A DNA stretch of 5,082 nucleotides from contig JADFLZ010000196.1 of assembly GCA_022564135.1 (NCBI GenBank), forward strand, positions 1-5,082, read 5' to 3'. The stretch is from Candidatus Zixiibacteriota bacterium. GTDB lineage: Bacteria > Zixibacteria > MSB-5A5 > GN15 > FEB-12. The notes below the pieces were generated by a model. That model saw only the letters and a program-made list of their open reading frames with translations, had not been told where the DNA came from and did no database searches. This document shows positions 1 to 5,082 of the stretch, piece after piece. Both the position numbers and the translations under genes were made by a program. How positions within the stretch are numbered: position 1 is the first letter of the stretch; every line of letters starts with the position of its first letter.

Positions 1-68
1 ACTTGTTTGAAGGCATTAAAAATTAATAAACTCTGGCGCCGAATTCGGCTTCGTCAAGCGGTCGCAAA

Positions 69-97
69 ATAGAAAGTTTTCTATCAACTGTTTTTTT
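69..97. terminator. Possible weak terminator hairpin downstream of the pfkB-type gene
   Basis: The sequence ATAGAAA (69-75), GT, TTTCTAT (78-84) is a perfect 7-bp inverted repeat that folds as a 6-bp stem with a 4-base loop. Read on the plus strand, a run of seven T (91-97) follows after six bases. Read on the minus strand, the stem is followed directly by a short TTTT. It lies about 50 nt past the stop of the minus-strand kinase gene, so it could end that transcript, or one arriving from the left on the plus strand. The stem is AT-rich and the T-run is either offset or short, so this is a weak candidate. A second palindrome, GCCGAATTCGGC at 38-49, lies further down and is followed on the minus strand by a T-rich stretch. 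Confidence 0.3.
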
Positions 98-132
98 AAT
101 CTTTCAGATGTTTTGAAATCGCTCGCAGTTAC

Positions 133-1071
133 TTAGCCGGCGTTCACTTTTACTTTAACTTTATAATCGTTCATAGCCAGAAGTTTTTCCTGCCTGATAC
201 GAACAGCGGCTTCAGTCATAGGAAAATCCGGACCAACATGCTCCAGCATGATAGAAGAGGTGGCCGCAGCAAAGCATCCGGCCCGCCGCAAATCACCGCC
301 GGTCTTAAAATATTCAAAAATAAAGCCGGCCATATGGGTATCACCGCAGCCGGTGGCATCGACAACATTGGCATCGTAGGGTGGAATATCATAAAATTCA
401 TGGCCGTCATATACAATCGAACCCAAATCGGCCAGAGTGACGATGACAATTTTCGCTCCCCACGACTTTATAATCTCGGCGGCTTTGTAGGGGTCTTCAC
501 GGCAGTCAACGCCGGTTAAGATGCGCCCTTCGAGTTCGTTGGGCTTGACGATATCGAACAGCCCCAGAATTTCTTCAATCCCTTCAACCTTATGATGATA
601 AATTTCATTTTGATCATCTGCTCCGCGGATTAACCCTTGCGGATCACAAAACATAAGGCCCTCAAAATTATTTCTGATTGTTTTTATTTCATCAAAGGAA
701 ACTTCACCCAGAATCGGACCAATCAAGACAGCTTGTGAATCTTTATATAAAGAGGGCGCCAGCTGTTTTATATTATCAGCCCGCTCAATTAGTTTTAAGG
801 TCCTGTTTCCAAAATCATCGTAATAGTGGAGTGCGAAGCCGCCTGTTTTTTTTGAAGGCAGAATTTCATGCTTGATTCCGAACCGATCCAGGTCTTGCTC
901 AAGCTGCTCTTTGTAGTCGTCACCGGCGCAGCCCACAAATAAGACCTCACTGCCAATTTTGCTCAAGGCCAGAGCCGCATTAGTAGAGCAGCCGGAGAGA
1001 ACCCGTCCCTTTGGTTTAACTTTCTGAGTCTTGATCAGATCATAAACGGGGTTACCGATGGCAGTAATCAT
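133..1071 (-). CDS. PfkB/ribokinase-family carbohydrate (possibly polyol or inositol) kinase
   Basis: A 312-residue soluble cytoplasmic kinase expected to transfer the ATP gamma-phosphate to a sugar or polyol hydroxyl. The length is normal for the PfkB family. Visible family features are an N-terminal GNPVYDLI (6-13) with the usual substrate-contacting Asp (D11), the substrate-site motif SGCSTNAALAL (26-36, where many members have GG for GC), KPNE at 176-179, and the C-terminal signature DATGCGDTHMAG (238-249) containing the anion hole and the catalytic base D244. The Cys in GCGD replaces the more common Ala. The internal stretches GNRTLKLIERA (88-98) and DPQGLIR (143-149) recall, from memory only, the branch that includes archaeal myo-inositol 3-kinase. 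Substrate is not determined. The ATG overlaps the TAA of the upstream phosphatidyltransferase gene by one base (TAATG), with AGAAG four bases before the start, so the two genes are probably translationally coupled. Family assignment is secure; substrate is not. Confidence 0.93.
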   Translation of the reverse strand: MITAIGNPVYDLIKTQKVKPKGRVLSGCSTNAALALSKIGSEVLFVGCAGDDYKEQLEQDLDRFGIKHEILPSKKTGGFALHYYDDFGNRTLKLIERADNIKQLAPSLYKDSQAVLIGPILGEVSFDEIKTIRNNFEGLMFCDPQGLIRGADDQNEIYHHKVEGIEEILGLFDIVKPNELEGRILTGVDCREDPYKAAEIIKSWGAKIVIVTLADLGSIVYDGHEFYDIPPYDANVVDATGCGDTHMAGFIFEYFKTGGDLRRAGCFAAATSSIMLEHVGPDFPMTEAAVRIRQEKLLAMNDYKVKVKVNAG

Positions 1072-1694
1072 TAAACTTCTTTTTTATCTCCGAGCATTTT
1101 CTTGGTGTAAAACAGCCGCTGAATAGCGGTAATGACAGATGTTGCTCCGACTATAATTAGTGCCAGCTCAAGCCAGCCGCCATTGGGAAAGGTTCCGGTA
1201 GGACGATAGATTTCAATTATGGAGCCGCCAATAATAACCAAAAATTTCTCCAGCCGTCCCATAATACCGACTGCACAATTCTCAAGTTTGCCGATAGATT
1301 CTGCTGCCGCCCTGGTGTAACTGGCTATGAGCATGCCAAACAGCGCGAACAGCCCCCAGCCGGGATGAACCGCTCCTGAGAGTGTAATTCCGGCCAGAAT
1401 AAAAAATTCGCCGTATCTGTCGGAAACGTGGTCGAAAAATCCGCCGAAAACAGTTCCGATATTTCCCGCTCTGGCGGTGGAGCCATCGAGCATATCCGTA
1501 ATCGAAGTGACGATGATAAAAACCACTCCCCAAAAAAAATCAGCTTTCCAGAAAAAAATGCCGGAAACCAGAGCCGAAATCATGGACACTATCGTAATAA
1601 AATTTGGCCGCAGACCCATTTTATAACAGACTTTCCCCAAAGCTAACGAGTAGCGCTCATACATAATTCTTTTTTGCTGATTTATTCCCGGCAA
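1071..1694 (-). CDS. CDP-alcohol phosphatidyltransferase, phosphatidylinositol-phosphate-synthase-like
   Basis: An integral membrane enzyme expected to replace CMP in a CDP-activated lipid with an alcohol, in phospholipid head-group synthesis. The full family signature D-x2-DG-x2-AR-x8-G-x3-D-x3-D is intact: D67, D70, G71, A74-R75, G84, D88, D92. The aspartates hold the two metal ions and one acts as base. Hydrophobic segments at about 32-49, 52-66, 95-124, 150-163 and 174-194 match the roughly six-helix fold, and 207 residues is normal length. SYTRAAAES (125-133) and GIMGRLEKFLVI (143-154) resemble the (archaetidyl)inositol-phosphate synthase subgroup more than phosphatidylglycerophosphate synthase; this is a judgement from memory. 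The given start is a TTG immediately downstream of an in-frame stop (1701-1703). An ATG at 1664 would give 197 residues and is equally plausible, as neither has a strong ribosome binding site. First gene of a two-gene operon with the kinase. Confidence 0.9.
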   Translation of the reverse strand: MPGINQQKRIMYERYSLALGKVCYKMGLRPNFITIVSMISALVSGIFFWKADFFWGVVFIIVTSITDMLDGSTARAGNIGTVFGGFFDHVSDRYGEFFILAGITLSGAVHPGWGLFALFGMLIASYTRAAAESIGKLENCAVGIMGRLEKFLVIIGGSIIEIYRPTGTFPNGGWLELALIIVGATSVITAIQRLFYTKKMLGDKKEV

Positions 1695-1739
1695 GGCAGA
1701 TTAGTCTTTCTCTTTTATTTTCTCCACATCAGAATATAG

Positions 1740-1762
1740 ATTGATTATAGGGCAGAATCAAT
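1740..1762. repeat. Inverted repeat over the divergent promoter, candidate operator
   Basis: ATTGATT (1740-1746) and AATCAAT (1756-1762) are perfect 7-bp inverted arms separated by nine bases. The left arm overlaps the minus-strand TATAAT box. Arms with centres 16 bp apart, about one and a half helical turns, could accommodate a dimeric regulator, or the element could be chance in an AT-rich gap. Its place between two divergent operons would let one protein affect both. No regulator gene is visible in the window. Confidence 0.35.
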
Positions 1763-1773
1763 GCCGCAAGCAA
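1744..1773 (-). promoter_or_regulatory. Putative promoter of the phosphatidyltransferase-kinase operon
   Basis: On the minus strand there is a perfect TATAAT (plus-strand 1744-1749). Eighteen bases upstream lies TTGCTT (plus-strand 1768-1773), which matches only the TTG half of the sigma-70 -35 consensus. Transcription would start near 1737, giving a leader of about 43 nt to the TTG at 1694 or 73 nt to the ATG at 1664. The position, directly before the first gene of the minus-strand pair and in the only sizeable non-coding gap there, supports the call. Whether this organism's main sigma factor uses such boxes is assumed. Confidence 0.45.
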
Positions 1774-1849
1774 CAACAACCCGATTTTGAAGCAAACTAA
1801 CAAATTCGGTTCATTGACTTTCCGGGAGTTCGGCGGAATATTCCTGCCA

Positions 1850-2833
1850 ATGTTTATTGACTATGTTGAAATAGAAATTGATGCCGGCAATGGCGGCCCC
1901 GGCTGCGTCTCTTTTCATCGGGAGAAGTTTGTGCCCAAGGGAGGACCCGATGGCGGCGATGGCGGCCGCGGCGGCAGCGTCATTGCTGTGGCCGATTCTC
2001 AGCTGTCCACTCTGCTGGATTTTAGATACAAGCGCAAATACAAAGCTGAAAACGGAAAACATGGCGAAGGCTTACTCAAATCCGGAAAGTCAGGAAAAGA
2101 CATAATTCTCAAACTGCCGGTAGGAACAGTTATTAAAGATCTCTCATCCGAAGAGCTGATCGTAGATTTAGATGAAGCCGGAGCAGATTTTGTGCTGGCC
2201 AAAGGCGGACGGGGCGGCAGAGGCAATAACCATTTTAAGTCGCCTACCAACCAGACCCCGCGCCGGGCCGATGACGGCATCCCGGGTGAAAAGAGAAAAA
2301 TAGCGCTGGAACTTAAGCTATTGGCCGATGTTGGTTTGGTCGGTTTCCCCAATGCCGGTAAATCCACAATTTTGGCCACGCTTTCGGCAGCCCGCCCAAA
2401 AATCGCTGATTATCCTTTCACAACTCTCAAACCCAATCTGGGCATCGTCAGCATCCGGGAACATAAGTCATTTGTAATGGCCGACATACCGGGGCTTATT
2501 GAGGGAGCATCCTTAGGTAAAGGCCTGGGACTTCAGTTTCTCAGACATATTCAGCGCACAAAGATATTGGCCTATATAATTGATATTAATGAGCCGGATA
2601 TTAAAAAAGCTTTTTGCTCTCTGCAAAAGGAGCTTGAGGAATTTGACGATTTTCTGTTAAGTAAGGTTTCGCTGGTGATAGTAACCAAAACTGATACAGT
2701 CTCAGAAAGTGATTTGAAGAAACTTTCCGGGAAGCTTCCTTCGGACTATATTTACATATCCGCAGTATCAGGCAGTGGCATAAACGGGTTTAAACAGGAG
2801 ATAGAAAAACGTCTTGACCAACTCCGAGCTTAA
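1850..2833 (+). CDS. obg: Obg/CgtA GTPase, ribosome-assembly and stress-response GTPase
   Basis: A 327-residue conserved GTPase that binds the large ribosomal subunit and ppGpp and acts in 50S maturation and growth control. The N-terminal glycine-rich Obg fold (about 1-158) carries the hallmark VPKGGPDGGDGGRGG (28-42) and the later GGRGGRGNNHF (119-129). The G domain follows: G1 GFPNAGKST (165-173), switch I YPFTT (188-192), G3 DIPGLIEGA (212-220), G4 TKTD (279-282, Thr where NKxD is commonest) and G5 SAVSG (304-308). The chain ends soon after the G domain, so it has neither the OCT domain of Bacillus-type Obg nor a long acidic tail. The ATG at 1850 is chosen because MFIDYVEIEIDAG is the expected Obg N-terminus; an in-frame TTG at 1787 would add 21 residues with no family resemblance. 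No strong Shine-Dalgarno precedes 1850. The 3' end overlaps dprA by 20 nt. Identification is very secure. Confidence 0.97.
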   Translation: MFIDYVEIEIDAGNGGPGCVSFHREKFVPKGGPDGGDGGRGGSVIAVADSQLSTLLDFRYKRKYKAENGKHGEGLLKSGKSGKDIILKLPVGTVIKDLSSEELIVDLDEAGADFVLAKGGRGGRGNNHFKSPTNQTPRRADDGIPGEKRKIALELKLLADVGLVGFPNAGKSTILATLSAARPKIADYPFTTLKPNLGIVSIREHKSFVMADIPGLIEGASLGKGLGLQFLRHIQRTKILAYIIDINEPDIKKAFCSLQKELEEFDDFLLSKVSLVIVTKTDTVSESDLKKLSGKLPSDYIYISAVSGSGINGFKQEIEKRLDQLRA

Positions 2834-3929
2834 AGAAAAACTGACCGGCGCCATCGCTCTACTTAAGATTCCGGGAGTGGGGCGGGTAAGTTACCAGAAG
2901 CTGCTGAAAAAGTTTGGCTCCCCTGAAGGAGTCTTTGAAGCCAGCATCGACGAGATTTCAATGCTCGACCGTATCTCGCGCGGGATGGCATCCGGCATAA
3001 AAAGAGAAGGCGACTTAAAAGAAGCCGGCCAAATCGCCTCAAAAATAGTTCAGTTAGGCTGGCAGGTTATGTTTTTGGGGGACGAAAATTACCCTGAACA
3101 GTTAAATAACATACCTGCCCCCCCTCCGCTTTTATTTGCAACAGGCCAGGAACTCGGGACTGATGAAAAGTTAATTGCCATTGTCGGTACCCGGCATGCT
3201 ACTGAAGCCGGCGAACTTTTTGCTTATAGACTCGCCTCCGAACTGGCCAGTGAAGGTATAACAGTTGTCTCCGGCATGGCCGAAGGCATTGATTCGGCAG
3301 CCCACAAAGGCGCCCTCGATGCCGGCGGCAAGACTATAGCTGTCTGGGGCAGCTCGCTTGATATTGTCTTTCCTGCTTCAAATCGAAAACTTGCTGAAAA
3401 AATCAAGAAACAGGGTACTGTCTATTCCGAATATCTGCCGGAGACACGGCCGGATAAAGCTTTTTTCCCGGAAAGAAACAGAATAATTTCTGGCTTATCC
3501 TCGGGGATCGTAGTGGTTGAAGCTGGTGAAAAATCCGGTGCCCTGATAACTGCCGGTCATGCCTTGGAACAAGGCAAGGAAATTTTTGCAGTTCCCGGAG
3601 GTCCCGCTGCTGCCAAAAGCCAGGGAGTAAATGAGCTGATTAAAAAAGGCGCCCGCTTGCTGACTTCGGTCCAGGATATTTTTGAGGAGCTGCCGCTACT
3701 CAAAAATCAAATATTGGTCAAGAAATTAAGACGGCTACCTGATATGACAGATACTGAGCAAAAAATTGTCGGACTATTTACAGAAGGACCAAAACAGATT
3801 GACCAGATTTCCAGGGAAGTCAAACTGCCGATAGGAGAACTGGCTGAGTTTATGCTGACTATGGAGCTAAGAGGTATTATCAGGGAGCTTCCCGGAAAAA
3901 GATTCGTATTGTCAGAAGACTTTCAATGA
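2814..3929 (+). CDS. dprA: DprA/Smf DNA-processing protein
   Basis: A 371-residue cytoplasmic protein that binds incoming single-stranded DNA and loads RecA during natural transformation; it is also widespread in bacteria not known to be competent. Three domains are visible. An N-terminal helix-hairpin-helix/SAM-like part contains IPGVGRVSYQKLLKKFGS (19-36). The central Rossmann-like DprA domain has IVGTR (123-127), SGMAEGIDSAAHKGAL (153-168), GSSLDIVFPASN (179-190), FPERNRIISGLS (218-229), SGALITA (241-247), FAVPGG (258-263) and GVNELIKKGA (271-280). A C-terminal winged-helix domain covers about 312-367. All core motifs are intact and length is typical. The start is a TTG inside the end of obg, with AGGAG 13 bases upstream, a long spacing; no better start lies before the helix-hairpin-helix region. 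Overlap with both neighbours (20 nt with obg, 4 nt with ptsH) implies co-translation in one operon. Confidence 0.96.
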   Translation: MTNSELKEKLTGAIALLKIPGVGRVSYQKLLKKFGSPEGVFEASIDEISMLDRISRGMASGIKREGDLKEAGQIASKIVQLGWQVMFLGDENYPEQLNNIPAPPPLLFATGQELGTDEKLIAIVGTRHATEAGELFAYRLASELASEGITVVSGMAEGIDSAAHKGALDAGGKTIAVWGSSLDIVFPASNRKLAEKIKKQGTVYSEYLPETRPDKAFFPERNRIISGLSSGIVVVEAGEKSGALITAGHALEQGKEIFAVPGGPAAAKSQGVNELIKKGARLLTSVQDIFEELPLLKNQILVKKLRRLPDMTDTEQKIVGLFTEGPKQIDQISREVKLPIGELAEFMLTMELRGIIRELPGKRFVLSEDFQ

Positions 3930-4195
3930 TCAAGAGAACCACCAAAGTAACCAACAGATTAGGACTTCATGCACGGCCGGCGGCTCTTCTGGTCACTACC
4001 GCTACAAAATTTGAATCCCAATTTTTCATCAGCAAGGATTCTATCAGAGTTAACGGTAAGTCTATCATGGGTGTTATGATGCTGGCAGCTGAGATGGGTA
4101 CTGAGCTGACACTGGAAGTTGACGGCCCCGATGAAATTGAAGCAATGGCAGAAATTGTGAAAATAATAGAGTCCGGCTTTGGGGAAACCTCTTAG
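3926..4195 (+). CDS. ptsH: HPr, phosphocarrier protein of the phosphotransferase system
   Basis: An 89-residue soluble phosphocarrier that accepts phosphate from enzyme I on His15 and passes it to EIIA proteins. The active-site motif NRLGLHARPAALLV (10-23) has the histidine exactly at position 15 followed by Arg17-Pro18. The second site, VNGKSIMGVMML (42-53), has the serine exactly at position 46, which in many bacteria is phosphorylated by HPr kinase/phosphorylase. Both sites are intact, so the protein can in principle serve both transport and regulation; the kinase gene is not in this window. Its ATG overlaps the dprA stop (ATGA), with AGAAG seven bases upstream as a weak ribosome binding site. 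ptsI follows 82 nt downstream. Identification is secure. Confidence 0.96.
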   Translation: MIKRTTKVTNRLGLHARPAALLVTTATKFESQFFISKDSIRVNGKSIMGVMMLAAEMGTELTLEVDGPDEIEAMAEIVKIIESGFGETS

Positions 4196-4202
4196 ATAAT
4201 AT

Positions 4203-4246
4203 CTTGCTTTGAACAATTGCCCCGCTGTATACTTTCAGAAAGCAAG
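4203..4246. repeat. Inverted repeat in the ptsH-ptsI gap
   Basis: CTTGCTTT (4203-4210) and AAAGCAAG (4239-4246) are perfect 8-bp inverted arms around a 28-base loop. The right arm can alternatively form a small local hairpin, CTTTCAGAAAG (4232-4242), which excludes pairing with the left arm. No T-run follows, so a standard intrinsic terminator is unlikely. It could be an mRNA stability or processing element that sets the ptsH to ptsI ratio, a protein site, or chance. The 82-nt gap has no other gene. Confidence 0.3.
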
Positions 4247-4277
4247 TCAAGAATAGAACCATTCAAATTGGATAGTA

Positions 4278-5082
4278 GTGAAAACTGTAGACAGACATAA
4301 AGTAATTAGAGGCAAACCGATAGCCGGCGGTATCGTGCTGGGCACCAGCAGAGTTGTGCTGCCCGGCGAGACTCAGGTTACCGAGGTCGCTGTGCCGGAT
4401 GCTGCGCTGGCTGCTGAAATTAAGTCTTTAGAGCTCGCTGTAAAAGAAACTGTTAGCGAGCTTGACGATTTAAGAGAGTCGGCCATCAAGAAAATGGGCG
4501 GACCGGCTGCCAAAATTTTCGAAGCCCAGCTTATGATTGCTCAAGACGAGGAATTTTTAGGCCAGGTAAAAAAAGATATTAAGTCTAAGAAGCTGAATGC
4601 TGCTTTTATATATAATGAGCATATTAAAAGAGCCACAGCCCCTCTAAAAAAATCAGCCGACAGCTATATTCGTCAGATGGCCCTGGATATTGAAGCCGTG
4701 GCCAGCCGGATAATTTCGCATTTAAGCGGCAAGACCAGAAAAAACCATATCATCCCGCCCAATACCGTGCTTATTGGCAAATCATTTACTCCGGGCGAAG
4801 TACTCAGTTACCGGCGGCAAAAGGTAATCGGTTTTGTGGTGGCCGAAGGTGGTCCGGATTCGCATATGGGACTAATTGCCAGAGCCTTGTACCTGCCGGT
4901 TGTCATATCAAAAGACTTAAATCTTTCCAAGCTCCAAAGCGGCCAGCCCATAATTTTGGATGCGATTGAGGGAAAAGTTATCCTGGCCCCGACGGCTGAA
5001 GAAATCTCTGATTATCAGCAGCGCCGAAAAAAAATGGGACCGGCACTCATTACCAGAATCAAACATCTCAAAGATATTCCTC
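4278..5082 (+). CDS. ptsI: Enzyme I of the phosphotransferase system (PEP-protein phosphotransferase), 3' end cut by the window
   Basis: The first 268 residues of an enzyme usually about 570-590 long that takes phosphate from phosphoenolpyruvate and gives it to HPr. The N-terminal strand region GKPIAGGIVLGTS (12-24) matches the family's start. It is followed by the mostly helical HPr-binding part (about 35-150) and the phosphohistidine domain with ILD/EGKVILAPT (226-239) at its end. The active-site histidine is H196, in GGPDSHMGLIAR (191-202). Most relatives have GGxTSHxAIxAR, so Thr is replaced by Asp two residues before the histidine and Ala by Gly two after. The PEP-binding barrel lies beyond the right edge. 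The GTG at 4278 is the first usable start after an in-frame TAG at 4254-4256, with a weak GGA five bases upstream. Absence from a simple long-ORF search is explained by the GTG start and edge truncation. Position after ptsH supports the call. Confidence 0.93.
   Translation, partial: MKTVDRHKVIRGKPIAGGIVLGTSRVVLPGETQVTEVAVPDAALAAEIKSLELAVKETVSELDDLRESAIKKMGGPAAKIFEAQLMIAQDEEFLGQVKKDIKSKKLNAAFIYNEHIKRATAPLKKSADSYIRQMALDIEAVASRIISHLSGKTRKNHIIPPNTVLIGKSFTPGEVLSYRRQKVIGFVVAEGGPDSHMGLIARALYLPVVISKDLNLSKLQSGQPIILDAIEGKVILAPTAEEISDYQQRRKKMGPALITRIKHLKDIP

Noticed and set aside
1..72. Plus-strand frame 1 open from the window edge to a TAG at 70-72, possibly the end of a gene entering from the left.
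   Set aside because: Only 23 codons, basic and without recognisable features; it cannot be told from chance.
16..132. A 38-codon open stretch on the minus strand, in frame right after the kinase stop codon, ending at a TAA at 16-18; possible readthrough extension or tiny gene.
   Set aside because: An open run of this length occurs by chance quite often. There is no good start codon or ribosome binding site and no recognisable motif, and the kinase is already full length.
1723..1751. Possible plus-strand promoter for obg (TCCACA, 17 bases, TATAGG); also TTGACT at 1814-1819 with AATATT at 1837-1842.
   Set aside because: Each box matches the consensus only partly, and the second pair would start transcription almost at the ATG. 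obg must have a promoter nearby, but the sequence does not single one out.
1787..1849. TTG-initiated 21-residue N-terminal extension of Obg.
   Set aside because: The residues before MFIDYVEI have no counterpart in the Obg family, whose proteins begin with this strand.
1949..1979. GGCGGC/GATGGC near-repeats that look like a tandem repeat or microsatellite.
   Set aside because: They encode the conserved glycine-rich loop GGPDGGDGGRGG of Obg, so the repetition is explained by the protein.
1811..2379. Long minus-strand and alternate-frame open stretches across obg, including alanine- and glycine-rich ones.
   Set aside because: They arise from GGC/GCC-rich glycine codons of the Obg fold read in other frames, and no protein family is recognisable.
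3959..4262. Minus-strand open stretches opposite ptsH and the ptsH-ptsI gap.
   Set aside because: They lie opposite a fully supported HPr gene and have no recognisable domains.

Overview
The window is ordinary bacterial chromosome, densely coded, with two divergent gene clusters separated by a 155-bp intergenic region. Base composition is fairly balanced, with AT-rich gaps. There is no sign of a mobile element, CRISPR array, tRNA or rRNA. The organism cannot be named from this sequence. An Obg GTPase without the C-terminal OCT domain, an HPr that keeps the Ser46 site, and a lipid synthase of the phosphatidylinositol-phosphate-synthase type would fit an uncultured lineage outside the classical enteric and Bacillus groups. 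A member of the FCB superphylum, such as a Zixibacteria-like organism, is only a guess.

Minus-strand cluster (1694 down to 133): a CDP-alcohol phosphatidyltransferase is followed, with a one-base stop/start overlap (TAATG), by a PfkB-family sugar kinase. A perfect TATAAT -10 box lies upstream of the pair and is embedded in a 7-bp inverted repeat. The overlap suggests that kinase and membrane synthase work together. The most attractive reading is a kinase that makes a polyol phosphate (possibly inositol phosphate) and a transferase that puts it onto a CDP-activated lipid. This is inference. A small AT-rich hairpin at 69-84 may end the transcript.

Plus-strand cluster (1850 to the right edge): obg, dprA, ptsH (HPr) and ptsI (enzyme I, cut by the window edge). 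obg and dprA overlap by 20 nt, dprA and ptsH by 4 nt (ATGA), and ptsI follows after an 82-nt gap that contains an 8-bp inverted repeat. The cluster joins ribosome assembly/stringent control (Obg), DNA uptake and RecA loading (DprA) and the two general proteins of the phosphotransferase system. HPr has both His15 and Ser46. Enzyme I has its active-site histidine, but in an atypical motif (GGPDSH instead of GGxTSH). No sugar-specific EII gene is visible.

I did not find a clearly new biological system. The points most worth a second look are the coupled kinase/CDP-alcohol transferase pair, the unusual EI phosphohistidine motif, the obg-dprA-ptsH-ptsI grouping and the inverted repeat in the divergent promoter region.
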